The notes under the pieces: model-generated | Databases searched by the model: none | What the model saw: the letters and a program-made list of their open reading frames with translations, nothing else | What the model was told of the DNA's origin: nothing | Shown here: piece by piece, positions 17,496 through 28,625 of the stretch | How positions within the stretch are numbered: the stretch's first letter is position 1 | Layout of the letters: each line of letters opens with the position of its first letter | Assembly (NCBI RefSeq): GCF_012396485.1 | Contig: NZ_JAAXPO010000002.1 | Location: 1 to 64,000, forward strand | DNA length: 64,000 nucleotides | Direction of reading: 5' to 3' | Source: Leuconostoc holzapfelii | Lineage (GTDB): Bacteria; Bacillota; Bacilli; Lactobacillales; Lactobacillaceae | Made by a program: the position numbers and the translations under genes

Positions 17496-19181
17496 TTAGC
17501 CTTGGGCATCAATCATTTGAGACCCTAATTCAAAGTTATGTGAGTAGTCCACCGGTATATCCACCACAACTGGCCCTTCAGTGGCAAAGGCTTCATCTAG
17601 CACGGCATCCAATTCGTCTGGTGTGTTCACACGCAAGCCCTTGGCCCCAAAACTATCAGCATACTTCACCAAGTCAATGTTGCCAAAATCAACACCGGCT
17701 GAGCGACCATCATACTTCATTTCTTCTTGGAACTTCACCATGTCATAATGCGCGTTATCATTCCAAACAATATGCACGGTGTTCAACTTTAAACGAACCG
17801 CCGTTTCAAGTTCCATTGCTGAGAAGAAGAAACCACCGTCACCTGAGACAGAGACTGCTTTGGCATTTGGCCGTACCATTGCCGCTGTCATCGCCCATGG
17901 CAAACCAACACCAAGTGTTTGCATGCCATTTGAGATCAGGAAGTGGCGCGCAACATATGACTTAAAGTGACGCGCCATCCAAATGTAATGTGACCCAATG
18001 TCAGTGGCGACAGTCATGTCATCAGTGACATGTGCTTGAATGGCCTTAATCACGTTCAATGGGTGATTGAGGTGTCCTTGCGCTGGCGTATAAGTTGGTT
18101 CATCTGAGGCACGCAAGTCAGCCTTTAATGTCTTCAAAGTTGCTTGACTCGCTGCAGGTAATTCATAGCCAGCAACGCGGTCTGCTAATAAGTCCAAGCT
18201 TTGGGCCAAGTCACCAACGAGTTGACGTTGTGGCACAAAGTTGTTATCAATTTGAACGGGTGCTGTATCTAGCGCCACAATGTTCAAATCATTTTCCTTA
18301 TTCCAGTTACGTGGCTCGTATTCGATGGCGTCATAACCCACTGTAATGACCAAGTCAGATTGCTTCAACAACTTGTCACCAGTTTGGTTACGGAAGAAGC
18401 CGATCCGGCCAAAGAACGTTTCTGGTTCAAGTTCACGAGAAATCACCCCTGAACCTTGGAATGTTTCAACCACAGGCAATGTTGTTTGCTTCAACAACTT
18501 GTGCAAGGCAGCGACTGTGGCATCATCAGAACCACGCGCACCAACCAACAACACTGGCAACTTGGCTTGCTTGACTTGTTCAGCTAGCCAATCCAGATCA
18601 GCTAATGACGCGGCACCCTGCTGTGCGTATGGGATTGCTGGCAAAGCTTCAAATGAAACCGGCGCATCATCCACATCTTGTGGCAATGACACAAACGCGG
18701 CACCCTTTTTGGCACCGTTAGCAGCCGCAAAAGCATTGGCCATGATTTCTGAAATGTTGTTTGGATCTTGAATTTCTGAACTAAAATTCGTGATTGGCGC
18801 AAACAACGCCACAGAATTGGTTGATTGATGTGTCAAACGATACAAGTCCTTACGTGGGACTTGGCCGCCAATGGCCACCACTGGATCGCTTTCAGCACTT
18901 GCTGTCATCAAGCCACTCACCAAATTACCCACACCAGGGCCAGATGTGACAACTGTCACGCCAGTCTTACCGGTAATACGGGCAAATGCCTGCGCCATGA
19001 AGACAGCATTTTGTTCGTGACGGGTAACAATCAACTTCGGTACTTTTTGACCTGGCGCTGGGTGTTCCAACGTTGTAAAGAGGCGGTCGATTTTGGCCCC
19101 GGGAATTCCGAAAACCAAATCAACCCCATGGTTCGTCAAACTATCTGCAACAATATCTGCACCGTACTTTTGATCTGACAT
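17496..19181 (-). CDS. alsS: Catabolic acetolactate synthase AlsS
   Basis: Joins two pyruvates to 2-acetolactate, the first step towards acetoin and diacetyl. The 561-residue protein has three thiamine-enzyme domains: VFGIPGAKIDRLF and RHEQNAVFMAQAFARITG at the N-terminus (catalytic Glu), and the ThDP motif GDGGFFFSAMELETAVRLKL...NDNAHYDM near residue 430. It resembles the pH-stable catabolic enzyme rather than biosynthetic IlvB. No alsD or ilvN lies beside it. Near the ATG there is no ribosome site; GGAGG at 19257-19261 may act across a folded leader. Confidence 0.93.
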   Translation of the reverse strand: MSDQKYGADIVADSLTNHGVDLVFGIPGAKIDRLFTTLEHPAPGQKVPKLIVTRHEQNAVFMAQAFARITGKTGVTVVTSGPGVGNLVSGLMTASAESDPVVAIGGQVPRKDLYRLTHQSTNSVALFAPITNFSSEIQDPNNISEIMANAFAAANGAKKGAAFVSLPQDVDDAPVSFEALPAIPYAQQGAASLADLDWLAEQVKQAKLPVLLVGARGSDDATVAALHKLLKQTTLPVVETFQGSGVISRELEPETFFGRIGFFRNQTGDKLLKQSDLVITVGYDAIEYEPRNWNKENDLNIVALDTAPVQIDNNFVPQRQLVGDLAQSLDLLADRVAGYELPAASQATLKTLKADLRASDEPTYTPAQGHLNHPLNVIKAIQAHVTDDMTVATDIGSHYIWMARHFKSYVARHFLISNGMQTLGVGLPWAMTAAMVRPNAKAVSVSGDGGFFFSAMELETAVRLKLNTVHIVWNDNAHYDMVKFQEEMKYDGRSAGVDFGNIDLVKYADSFGAKGLRVNTPDELDAVLDEAFATEGPVVVDIPVDYSHNFELGSQMIDAQG

Positions 19182-19363
19182 GTTATATCAAGGGTATTGC
19201 ACGCATTGTCATCACCCGCACCGGACATGTGAACTGGCAACCACGCAATATCCATTCCTCCATATTTTTTCAATAAGCTTATCATAGCACTTTTTGTACA
19301 ATAATGGTCAAAAAAACTTTGTGAAATTCATCGTTATAACAGTGTTTTACCTTTCACAAAGTT
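19182..19363 (-). promoter_or_regulatory. alsS promoter, inverted repeat and folded leader
   Basis: A 12-bp perfect inverted repeat, AACTTTGTGAAA (19315-19326) and TTTCACAAAGTT (19352-19363), lies upstream of TTGACC (19306-19311) and a TGC-TATGAT -10 near 19281-19286. In the leader GGAGG (19257-19261) is 75 nt from the ATG; TATTGC and GCAATA (19245-19250 and 19195-19200), extended by wobble pairs, close a hairpin of about 55 nt between them. The repeat could bind an activator. Confidence 0.5.
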
Positions 19364-19375
19364 GTTTTTGTCATG

Positions 19376-19406
19376 AAAAAAAAGTTATCCAACCGGATAA
19401 CTTTTA
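19376..19406 (-). terminator. obgE terminator
   Basis: AAGTTATCC/GGATAACTT stem with AACC loop and flanking A/T runs, just after the obgE stop. Confidence 0.9.
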
Positions 19407-19408
19407 AT

Positions 19409-20728
19409 TTAATCACTAAATTCAAAGACGAAATCAGAATTATTGATGCGGACATCATCCCCATCTTTGGCCCCCGCAGCACGTAAGGCATCATCCACAC
19501 CCATGTGGCGCAATTGACGCCCAAAACGCATAATGGTCGCATCTCGTTGAATATTCGTCATCAAGAACAACTTTTCAACTTCTGCACCGCCCACAATCCA
19601 TTGCTCTGACTCATCAGACCATGCAATGGTGAAGTCATGCTTTTCTGGCTTAAAGTCATACGTCTTTTCAGTCGGTGCGGCCTCAACAACTGGACGATAA
19701 CTTTCTGGTGCTGGCGCTGTTGCCAACGTATCGGCCGTTAAGCGCATCAGTTCTTGGACCCCATCGCGCGTCAACGCCGAAATCGGCACGATTTGTGGTG
19801 GTGTTGGCAAGCCTGATTCTTCAGCGACCGATTGCTTGAAGGCAATCAGATGCTCTGCTGAGTCTGGCATATCCATCTTGGTTGGCACAACAATTTGTGG
19901 GCGATCCAAAATCGTCTCATCATATTGTTGTAACTCATCCAAAATCTTACGGTATTGTGTGTATGGATCTGTGCCTTCAATACCTGACATGTCCACTAAG
20001 TGCAACACAACTTTTGTGCGTTCAACGTGGCGTAAGAATTGGAATCCCAAGCCAACACCTTGTGCCGCACCTTCAATTAGTCCTGGTAAATCGGCCATGA
20101 CGAAATCACGTTCATCTGGTAAACGGACCATGCCGATGTTGGGCGCTAACGTTGTAAAATGATAAGCGGCTACTTTAGGCTTTGCATTGGAAACAACGGA
20201 AAGCAATGTTGATTTCCCAGCTGATGGGAAACCTACCAAACCAACATCAGCTAAGACTTTCAATTCAAGCTTCAAATTCCGAATTTCACCTGGCTCGCCG
20301 TTTTCCGACAATTCTGGTGCTGGGTTAGCTGGTGTGGCAAAATGAATGTTCCCGCGACCACCACGGCCACCCTTGGCCACAACAAGCTCTTGCCCATTTT
20401 CAAGTAGGTCCCCGAGTATTTCACCAGTATCGGCATCTCTCACCGTCGTGCCTTGGGGAACTTTAATATAGCGGTCATCAGATGATGCGCCCGTCATGCC
20501 TTTTGTGCCACCATTACCGCCGGGTTGAGCTTTAAAATGCCGGTTATACCGGAAATCCATCAACGTGCGTAACCCTTCATCGACTTTAAAAATAATTGAG
20601 CCACCGTGACCACCGTCACCACCAAAAGGGCCGCCCATGGCGACAAATTTTTCATGACGGAACGATACAATACCGTCGCCCCCTTTTCCGGCTTTTACTT
20701 CAATTTCTGCTTGATCTACAAATGCCAT
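19409..20728 (-). CDS. obgE: Obg GTPase (ribosome assembly/stress)
   Basis: 439 residues in three domains. The glycine-rich Obg fold is residues 1-158 ([29 protein letters not shown]). The GTPase domain has [11 protein letters not shown] (G1), DLPGLIEGA (G3) and PTKMD (G4). A C-terminal OCT domain is about 360-430 ([13 protein letters not shown]). It is needed for late 50S assembly. It stands as a single gene downstream of uvrC, not in the rplU-rpmA cluster usual in Bacillus. The leader places its clearest ribosome site 83 nt from the ATG across a hairpin. Confidence 0.97.
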   Translation of the reverse strand: MAFVDQAEIEVKAGKGGDGIVSFRHEKFVAMGGPFGGDGGHGGSIIFKVDEGLRTLMDFRYNRHFKAQPGGNGGTKGMTGASSDDRYIKVPQGTTVRDADTGEILGDLLENGQELVVAKGGRGGRGNIHFATPANPAPELSENGEPGEIRNLKLELKVLADVGLVGFPSAGKSTLLSVVSNAKPKVAAYHFTTLAPNIGMVRLPDERDFVMADLPGLIEGAAQGVGLGFQFLRHVERTKVVLHLVDMSGIEGTDPYTQYRKILDELQQYDETILDRPQIVVPTKMDMPDSAEHLIAFKQSVAEESGLPTPPQIVPISALTRDGVQELMRLTADTLATAPAPESYRPVVEAAPTEKTYDFKPEKHDFTIAWSDESEQWIVGGAEVEKLFLMTNIQRDATIMRFGRQLRHMGVDDALRAAGAKDGDDVRINNSDFVFEFSD

Positions 20729-20817
20729 AGTCTTATTGCGCGCAACACGTTACCTCACCTTGAACCAACCAGCTTAAATTTCCTTGGTCTGTCAGATGCG
20801 TGGCGCCCTTTCTCCTT
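20729..20817 (-). promoter_or_regulatory. obgE SD-hairpin-ATG leader
   Basis: AAGGAG (20812-20817) is followed by GCGCCACG (20799-20806), which pairs with CGTG-TT-GCGC (20740-20749); a smaller ACCAA/TTGGT stem lies inside. Folding leaves about 16 nt to the ATG. A second candidate site, GTGAGG, lies within the structure and is shared with the dagK leader. Confidence 0.45.
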
Positions 20818-20900
20818 GTCTGCTTACAGCGTAAGCTTGCGATATTTTAATACTCTAGTTTACCATAAAAAGGGCTGACATGCGACTTTTACGCTGTGCA

Positions 20901-22694
20901 TCACGCCCCCGATTGTAAACTTAAATGAATCACTCGGGCTAATTTTTCGTTAATGCCAATCGCTTGTAACTCAGCAATTGAGGCTGATGCGATTTTAGGC
21001 AGCGAACCAAATTCTCGCAGCAGTTTTTGGCGCGTTTTTGGGCCAACACCATCAATCGTATCCAGTCTTGAAGCCAAAGTGTTTTTGCTACGAAGTTGCC
21101 GATGAAAACTCACGGCAAAACGATGCACTTCTTCTTGCACGCGTTGAATCAAGAAGAAACCCTCTGATTGTTTACCAAAGGTCACAACCTCACCAGTATG
21201 TCCATCAATCAAATCCGCTGTTTTATGCTTATCATTTTTAACCATGGCCGCCAGCGGGACATGCGTTAAGCCTAATTCGTCGACCAATACTTCTTTGGCC
21301 GCATGAAGCTGAATTTCGCCGCCATCCATTAAAATCAAATCTGGCATGTCGCCACCTTCTTTTAACAGGCGTGAATAACGCCGACGAATAACCTCTTGCG
21401 TTTCCGCCCATTCATCCGCATGGTCCACGGACTTAATTTTATACTTGCGATACAGGTCTTTATTTGGGACACCATCTTCAAATACCACCATGGCACTGAC
21501 AATTTCAACCCCTTGGGTGTGCGAATGATCAAAAGCCTCAATCCGGTGTCCCATGGGAATATGCAAGGCATCGGTAATTTCGCGCATGGCACCGGTGGTT
21601 TTCTTCTCATTGAGTTGCATCAGACGGAACTTTTCCTCTAGTGCAATCCGCGCATTTTTCTGCGCCAAATCTAGCAAATCACGCTTTTCGCCACGCACTG
21701 GTGTCCGCACCGGCACCCCCAATACTTCGGCCAGTGCCGTGGTATCAATCCCTTTGGGCACTAGGACTTCATTTGGTTTTTGGATGTTACGCTGGGCATA
21801 AAACTGTTGAATAAAATTCATCATTTCTTCATCAGCGGAACCCACCACCGAAAATGTCTGCTTATATTGCCTAATCAGCCGCGCTTGACGAAGGAAAAAG
21901 ACTGCCACTGTCATCCAACCTTTATCCAAATGATAATTAAATAAGTCACGCGGTGTCGTATCTTTTGACAACACCCGCTGACTTTCGACTGTTTCATCAA
22001 TATATTTCAACTGATCACGGAGGTCAGCTGCTTGTTCAAAAGCTAACGTCTCTGCCGCAGCCGCCATCTTTTTAGCGATTGTTTTCTTAACGGCTGCCGT
22101 ATCACCGTCCAAAAAGCGCTTAATCCGGTCCACTTGCGCGGTATACTCAGCCTCTGGCACTTCATGCCAACAAGCGCCCAAACATTGTCCCATATTATAA
22201 TACAGGCAAGGCCGACCTTGGAACCCATTGCAGCGACGCAAGGGATAGTTTTTCTCTAAAAAGCGCAACGTTTCTTGGGCGGCAAACACGTTCGGATAGG
22301 GGCCAAAATAAAAACCACCATCTTTTTTCACTTCGTTGACCATCGCCATTTTGGGATCACGTTCTTTGGTAATTTTAATGTATGGATAGCCCGTCCCATA
22401 CTTCAGTCGAATGTTATAGTAAGGTTTGTATTTTTTGATCAGTTCGTTTTCTAACAAAAAGGCTTCTTTGTCAGAATTGGTCACGATATAATCAAAATCC
22501 ACAATGTTTTGAACCAATTCCGCCGTTTTTCCCGTGTGATCTTGTTTAAAGTACGACCGGACGCGGTTTTTCAAATTTTTGGCCTTACCCACATAGATAA
22601 TTTTGCCATTTTGGTCTTTCATTTGATATGACCCGGGTTCTGCTGGCAGTAACGCGAGTTTTTGTTCAATGTGTTGAGATGGATTTGCTAACAT
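20901..22694 (-). CDS. uvrC: Excinuclease ABC subunit C
   Basis: Makes both incisions in UvrABC nucleotide excision repair. The start at 22694 (MLANPSQHIEQKLALLPAEP) gives 597 residues, the family norm; the longer upstream frame runs into pyrG sequence. Domains in order: GIY-YIG nuclease (GSYQMKDQNGKIIYVGKAKN), a Cys-containing region, UVR motif (about 195-235), the RNase H-like 5' nuclease (EAFDHSHTQGVEIVSAMVVF and LILMDGGEIQL), and a C-terminal tandem HhH (IDGVGPKTRQKLLREFGS). No ribosome site; an extended -10 lies 6 nt before the ATG. Confidence 0.96.
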   Translation of the reverse strand: MLANPSQHIEQKLALLPAEPGSYQMKDQNGKIIYVGKAKNLKNRVRSYFKQDHTGKTAELVQNIVDFDYIVTNSDKEAFLLENELIKKYKPYYNIRLKYGTGYPYIKITKERDPKMAMVNEVKKDGGFYFGPYPNVFAAQETLRFLEKNYPLRRCNGFQGRPCLYYNMGQCLGACWHEVPEAEYTAQVDRIKRFLDGDTAAVKKTIAKKMAAAAETLAFEQAADLRDQLKYIDETVESQRVLSKDTTPRDLFNYHLDKGWMTVAVFFLRQARLIRQYKQTFSVVGSADEEMMNFIQQFYAQRNIQKPNEVLVPKGIDTTALAEVLGVPVRTPVRGEKRDLLDLAQKNARIALEEKFRLMQLNEKKTTGAMREITDALHIPMGHRIEAFDHSHTQGVEIVSAMVVFEDGVPNKDLYRKYKIKSVDHADEWAETQEVIRRRYSRLLKEGGDMPDLILMDGGEIQLHAAKEVLVDELGLTHVPLAAMVKNDKHKTADLIDGHTGEVVTFGKQSEGFFLIQRVQEEVHRFAVSFHRQLRSKNTLASRLDTIDGVGPKTRQKLLREFGSLPKIASASIAELQAIGINEKLARVIHLSLQSGA

Positions 22695-22709
22695 ATTTTT
22701 ATTATACCA
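22695..22709 (-). promoter_or_regulatory. Extended -10 directly before uvrC (leaderless start predicted)
   Basis: Minus-strand TGG-TATAAT (TATAAT at 22701-22706) is followed by AAAAAT and then the ATG at 22694. No convincing -35 or Shine-Dalgarno is visible. Confidence 0.6.
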
Positions 22710-22732
22710 AGCCAGGCCAATAATTTGGTCGA

Positions 22733-22760
22733 AAATAAAAACACGCGTTCGCGTGTTTTG
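22733..22760 (-). terminator. pyrG terminator
   Basis: ACACGC/GCGTGT stem with a four-base loop and T-rich tail on the minus strand, placed between the pyrG stop and the uvrC promoter. Confidence 0.85.
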
Positions 22761-22767
22761 TTTTTGA

Positions 22768-24393
<1,626 letters not shown>

Positions 24394-24445
24394 TCATGAT
24401 TTAGCGCTGGGCGCCTGCAACGATTCAGGGGTAGAAATAAAATAG

Positions 24446-24538
24446 AAAAACTCCCAAGCTAAACTTGGGAGCTTTTAACGTCTGTCCCAATAAATGGGAG
24501 CCCTAATATATAATACAGAGTTCGGGTATGTTTGTCAA
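24446..24538 (-). promoter_or_regulatory. pyrG promoter and reiterative-transcription attenuator
   Basis: Minus-strand TTGACA (24533-24538), 17 bp, TATTAT (24510-24515), with a predicted start at 24503 reading GGGCTCCC. A terminator stem CTCCCAAG/CTTGGGAG (24451-24471) with T-tail follows about 30 nt later. In Bacillus pyrG the RNA also begins GGGC; when CTP is scarce extra G residues are added and pair with the terminator's CUCCC arm. The same parts are present here. Confidence 0.8.
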
Positions 24539-24570
24539 ACATTTGCCCCTTTTTTCAATTCGTGAACTAT

Positions 24571-25965
24571 TTAGGCTTTCACTCGCTTGAAAACCGTGAT
24601 GGTTTCAACGTGAGTTGTTTGCGGGAATTGATCTAATGGTTGCACCGCACCCTCAATTTCAAAGCCTTCTGCCAAAATTTGCACCGCATCACGCGCCAAA
24701 GTGGCTGGGTTGCAGCTGATGTAAACAAATGTTTCCGGTGCCATTGCAGCTACGGCTGAAATCAATTCCGCCGTCAACCCTTTACGGGGTGGATCCACAA
24801 AGACCACATTGGGCTGCAACCCCTCCGCTGCCCAAGCGACCATTTGTTCTGGCGCATCAGCCGTGACAAAAGTCACGTTGTCAATCTGGTTGTTACGGGC
24901 GTTTTGTTCGGCATCAGCCACCGCGTTTTCAACGACTTCAACGCCATAAACATGCTTCACCTTGTCTGCAATTGACAACGTAATCGTCCCGATACCTGAA
25001 TAAGCATCAACCGCAATATCCGTTGGCTTCAAGCCAGCTTTTTCGGCCGCCAATGTGTAAAGTGTGGCCGTCGTTTGTGGGTTTACTTGGTAAAACGAGT
25101 TCGGCCCGATTACGAAATCTTTGCCCATCAATTGGTCGTGAATGTCATCAGCACCCCAAATGGTTTCGTTCCATTGTCCCATAATCACATTGGTATCATC
25201 ATGATTAATATTGTGGATAAAACTCTTTAATTCAGGGAGTTTTGCCCGCAATCGCGTGGCAATTTCTTCTGCTTCCGGTAGGCGCTTGGTGTTGGTCACG
25301 ATTACCACCATCAATTCGTGGGAGTAATAACCGCGACGGGCCATAATGTGGCGAACCACACCTTTTTTAGTCTTTTCATCATAGGCTGATAACCCAAGGT
25401 CTCGCAAAATATCACGCGTGACCGTCACGGCTTCATCAACCTTTGGATCTTGAATGTAAAAATCTTCCACAGGCACGAGGTTGTGCGACCCACGACGATA
25501 AAAACCAGTTTCTAACTGACCGTTGATGGTTTGCACTGGCACTTGGGCCTTGTTACGATACTTGGTTGGGTCAGCCATCCCAATGGTTGGGCTGACTTCG
25601 ACGTCAAGGTTAACTTTTTTAAAGAGTTGGGCCACTTGACGTTGCTTGAATTCGAGTTGGGCGGCATATTTCAAATTTGCCAATGGGGCAATGCCTGTTG
25701 TAATGGCAATTTGATTGGCATTTTGCACACGGTTAGGTGATTCTTGCAGCCGCTTGATCACACGACCAAAGGCAAAATTCTTTTGCACTTTGGTAATACC
25801 AAGCCGGACAACTTCGCCAGGAATGGCATCCACCACAAAGATTGGGAAGTTATCAATTTTAACGACGCCCATCCCTTGATAAGTAATGTCGACAACTTCC
25901 CCTTCGACTTCTTGGTTCTTAGTTACAGGGGCTTTTTGGGGATAAACCCGATTGGCTTTGGCCAT
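24571..25965 (-). CDS. 23S rRNA (uracil-5-)-methyltransferase, RumA/RlmD-RlmCD type
   Basis: 464 residues. An N-terminal TRAM domain (about 10-75, VEGEVVDITYQGMGVVKI) binds RNA. The methylase core has DAYSGIGTITLSIA (SAM site), VFVDPPRKGL and YISCNPATLARD with the catalytic Cys. The iron-sulfur cysteine cluster of enterobacterial RumA is not evident, as in RlmCD of Gram-positive bacteria, which methylates two 23S uridines. It lies directly downstream of dagK and may share its transcript. AGTGAG about 8 nt before the ATG is a weak ribosome site. Confidence 0.92.
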   Translation of the reverse strand: MAKANRVYPQKAPVTKNQEVEGEVVDITYQGMGVVKIDNFPIFVVDAIPGEVVRLGITKVQKNFAFGRVIKRLQESPNRVQNANQIAITTGIAPLANLKYAAQLEFKQRQVAQLFKKVNLDVEVSPTIGMADPTKYRNKAQVPVQTINGQLETGFYRRGSHNLVPVEDFYIQDPKVDEAVTVTRDILRDLGLSAYDEKTKKGVVRHIMARRGYYSHELMVVIVTNTKRLPEAEEIATRLRAKLPELKSFIHNINHDDTNVIMGQWNETIWGADDIHDQLMGKDFVIGPNSFYQVNPQTTATLYTLAAEKAGLKPTDIAVDAYSGIGTITLSIADKVKHVYGVEVVENAVADAEQNARNNQIDNVTFVTADAPEQMVAWAAEGLQPNVVFVDPPRKGLTAELISAVAAMAPETFVYISCNPATLARDAVQILAEGFEIEGAVQPLDQFPQTTHVETITVFKRVKA

Positions 25966-26018
25966 AGCATTTCGCTCACTTTCTTGTTGCGCCTTTTGAT
26001 ACGCACTGTCATGTCACA

Positions 26019-27008
26019 TTATTTAACGTCGAGTTTTTCGACGTCCGCCATAAATTGTTGCTTTGTTTGGTCAGAAATCGTTGCCGCCTCTGGCATGTCG
26101 GAACGGTTGGCCACAAACTCAATGTGTTGCTGGAGATCCGTGAATAACATGGGGGCATCCCCGCCATATTCACCATCCAAATTAACCTTCAATTGATCGT
26201 CATCCAATGGCGTGATTTCAACTTTATTGGTCTTTTTATAAATCATTTGTGGGTTATCCACATGTTTGCCGCCATTTAACATTTGGGCCACCATTTGCAA
26301 AATTTGGCCCAAGTTGGATTCTTTGATAATCAGGAGCGTGAACTTACCATCATCTAATTTCGCATCTGGCACAATTGACTCAAAGCCGCCAACTGAATTG
26401 GTTAAGGCCAGAAAAATCATCGAAATTTTGCCAGAATATTCACCATCATCATAGGTGACCCGCGCATTAACTGGCTTAATCCGCGTGATGAGTTCTGTCC
26501 CTTTCACCAAATAGGCTAAATAACCATACAAGGATTTCATCAACGAAGGGACTGCATAAGTGACTTCACTAATCGTGCCCAAGGCCGCAATATTCATGAA
26601 ATACTTTGCTTGCCCGGCTTGGTCGATTTCGCCAATATCCATCTTAATCGTTTCATGCTGCAAAATGACTTTGGCAGCTTCCAAAGGTTCATCCCGTGGC
26701 AACTTCAAAGCACGTGCATAATCATTGGTCGTCCCCGCTGGAATCACGGCCATCATTGGTCGCTTTTCCAAAGGCGCTAAGCCATTGACCACTTCATTAA
26801 TCGTACCATCACCACCGGCTGCAACAATTAAGTCAAACCCCGCTTCCGCTGCACGCTTGGCTTCTTTAGCGGCTGACATCGGCTCTGGCGTCGTGGCAAA
26901 GGCGGAAGTTTCGTACCCTGCTGATTCATAAACTTGCAAAATATCCAACATTTCACGTTTAATGGCCTCCCGGCCAGATGTTGGGTTGTAAATAATTCTT
27001 GCTCTCAT
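26019..27008 (-). CDS. dagK: Diacylglycerol/lipid kinase family protein, DgkB type
   Basis: 329 residues of the DAGK catalytic family. LIVAAGGDGTINEVVNGL carries the GGDGT nucleotide motif; PAGTTNDYARAL follows, and LNLDGEYGG-like residues near the end (VNLDGEYGGDAPMLF) match the phosphatase-shaped second domain. DgkB returns diacylglycerol from lipoteichoic acid synthesis to phosphatidic acid. It lies between gatB and the rRNA methylase gene, as in many LAB. A second homologue is at 50245. The leader has a GTGAGG site separated from the ATG by a stem. Confidence 0.9.
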   Translation of the reverse strand: MRARIIYNPTSGREAIKREMLDILQVYESAGYETSAFATTPEPMSAAKEAKRAAEAGFDLIVAAGGDGTINEVVNGLAPLEKRPMMAVIPAGTTNDYARALKLPRDEPLEAAKVILQHETIKMDIGEIDQAGQAKYFMNIAALGTISEVTYAVPSLMKSLYGYLAYLVKGTELITRIKPVNARVTYDDGEYSGKISMIFLALTNSVGGFESIVPDAKLDDGKFTLLIIKESNLGQILQMVAQMLNGGKHVDNPQMIYKKTNKVEITPLDDDQLKVNLDGEYGGDAPMLFTDLQQHIEFVANRSDMPEAATISDQTKQQFMADVEKLDVK

Positions 27009-27076
27009 GTTCGCTTGTGCGTAACGGTGTTTAACACGTTACCTCACACGTTGCCGTGCTGACACGATCCTTTCTT
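27009..27076 (-). promoter_or_regulatory. dagK SD-hairpin-ATG leader
   Basis: GTGAGG (27042-27047) is followed by a stem of GTAAC-GTGTT against AACAC-(C)-GTTAC (27021-27042), leaving 12 nt to the ATG. A further AAGAAAGGA site lies upstream (about 27068-27076), followed by a CGTG/CACG stem. Confidence 0.5.
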
Positions 27077-27140
27077 AAAAACTTATGTACACAGGCCAAC
27101 GCCTGTTATCACTGATAAACCAGTTTTTTGTGTTGCAAAA

Positions 27141-28589
27141 TTAACGCTTTGCTAATTCTTCTAGTAACATTTTGTTCATGATGCCAGGGTTAGCTTGTCC
27201 CTTAGACATCTTCATCAATTGCCCAATTAAGAAGCCGGTTGCCCGATCTTTGCCACCCTTAAAGTCTTCAATTGATTGTGGGTTGGCATCCAACACCGTT
27301 GTAATCCATTCTAGCAAGACGGCTGGGTCACTAATTTGCACCAAGCCATGCTTTTTGGCAAAGGCTTCTGGCTCTTCGCCAGTCATAATTGCTTCAAATA
27401 CTTGCTTGGCTTGTTTGGTTGAAATCGTGCCAGATTCAATCAAGCGAATCATGCCGGCCAAATGTTCTGGCGTCAATTGCGTCTCTGACAATTCGACTTG
27501 GTGCTTGTTCATGTAGGCATTCACATCACCAATTAAGTAGTTCGCTGCCCGTTTAGCATCCGCACCAGCTACCACTGTCGCATCATAGAAATTCGCCATC
27601 GCCAATGTCTGTGTCAACACTTCGGCGTCATAAGGTTCAATGCCCAAATTCGTGACGTAGTCGTGTTGTCGTTCAGCAGCAGATTTTGGCAATTCAGCCG
27701 CCACCTTGTCAATCCAAGCCTGATCAATGACGACCGGTGCCAAGTCAGGTTCTGGGAAATAACGGTAATCATCTGCCCCTTCTTTAACACGCATCAAAAT
27801 AGTTGACTTGGTTGGCTCGTTATAACGTCGAGTTTCTTGTTGAATCACACCACCAGCGCGCAGCACTTCGGCTTGGCGCTTTTCTTCAAAGTACAGCGCG
27901 TTACGCACGTAGTTAAATGAGTTGATGTTCTTCATTTCAACCTTGGTTCCATATTGATCAGAACCATAAGGTCGCAATGAAATGTTAACGTCGGCACGCA
28001 TCTGACCTTCTTGCATCTTGGCTTCAGAAATACCCGTAAACAAAATTGTCTGACGGAGTTGTTCCAGGTAAGCATAGGCTTCTTCAGGTGATGCAATATC
28101 AGCTTCTGACACAATTTCAATCAATGGTGTGCCCTGACGGTTCAAATCAACATAAGAATAGCCATCTGTCCCGTGGGTGTTTTTTCCGGCATCTTCTTCG
28201 ACATGTAATTCTTTGATGCGCACACGCTTGACGCAACCATCTTCAAGTTGCACATCCAAGTACCCATTTGTGCCCAAGGGCGTCTGTGATTGGGTTGTCT
28301 GATAGGCCTTTGGATTATCAGGATAGAAGTAGTTCTTACGATCCCAACGAATAAATGGTGATACTGTCGCATGCAACGCCAATGCCGCCCGCATCCCGAA
28401 TTCCAAAGCGCCTTTGTTCGCCACGGGCAAAACACCTGGGTACCCAAAGTCAATCACATTGGTATTTTCGTTGGGTTCGTCACCATAATGGACTGGGGAT
28501 GGTGACATCAGCTTTGAGTTTGTTTGCATTTCAACGTGGACTTCAAGACCAATCGTTGTTTCAAAATTTCCTGTTCCCATAATTTTCAT
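27141..28589 (-). CDS. gatB: Asp/Glu-tRNA amidotransferase subunit B
   Basis: With GatC and GatA converts Glu-tRNA(Gln) (and Asp-tRNA(Asn)) to the correct amide form. 482 residues: the cradle kinase-like domain opens [20 protein letters not shown]; the [18 protein letters not shown] segment is highly conserved; the C-terminal helical and YqeY-like domains bind tRNA. The ATG at 28589 is used because GGGAGGA reaches it across a hairpin; an alternative ATG is three codons in. The operon order is gatC-gatA-gatB. Confidence 0.97.
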   Translation of the reverse strand: MKIMGTGNFETTIGLEVHVEMQTNSKLMSPSPVHYGDEPNENTNVIDFGYPGVLPVANKGALEFGMRAALALHATVSPFIRWDRKNYFYPDNPKAYQTTQSQTPLGTNGYLDVQLEDGCVKRVRIKELHVEEDAGKNTHGTDGYSYVDLNRQGTPLIEIVSEADIASPEEAYAYLEQLRQTILFTGISEAKMQEGQMRADVNISLRPYGSDQYGTKVEMKNINSFNYVRNALYFEEKRQAEVLRAGGVIQQETRRYNEPTKSTILMRVKEGADDYRYFPEPDLAPVVIDQAWIDKVAAELPKSAAERQHDYVTNLGIEPYDAEVLTQTLAMANFYDATVVAGADAKRAANYLIGDVNAYMNKHQVELSETQLTPEHLAGMIRLIESGTISTKQAKQVFEAIMTGEEPEAFAKKHGLVQISDPAVLLEWITTVLDANPQSIEDFKGGKDRATGFLIGQLMKMSKGQANPGIMNKMLLEELAKR

Positions 28590-28623
28590 CCGTTCATCTT
28601 TTCAGGTGAACGTTGTTCCTCCC
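28590..28623 (-). promoter_or_regulatory. gatB SD-hairpin-ATG site
   Basis: GGGAGGA (28617-28623) and the ATG are 27 nt apart. CGTTCA (28607-28612 on the minus strand) pairs with TGAACG (28591-28596), with two further inner pairs and a GAAA loop. Folding leaves 5 nt of spacing. Confidence 0.65.
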
Positions 28624-28625
28624 TC

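Noticed and set aside
19315-19363. Rex operator before alsS
   Set aside because: Rex half sites should be 4 bp apart; here about 29 bp separate them, so the inverted repeat is listed without naming a regulator.
20740-20762. T-box-like motif (AGGTGAGGTAACGTG) before obgE
   Set aside because: It resembles the T-box only loosely; there is no Stem I, specifier or terminator, and obgE is not an amino acid gene.
24446-24480. Stem near 24460 as a simple terminator of the rRNA methylase gene
   Set aside because: The promoter and GGGC start upstream of it place it in the pyrG leader, where it fits attenuation better, although it might do both.
27106-27118. TTATCACTGATAA palindrome downstream of gatB
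   Set aside because: It is a perfect 13-bp palindrome but stands alone without promoter context, and short palindromes are common.
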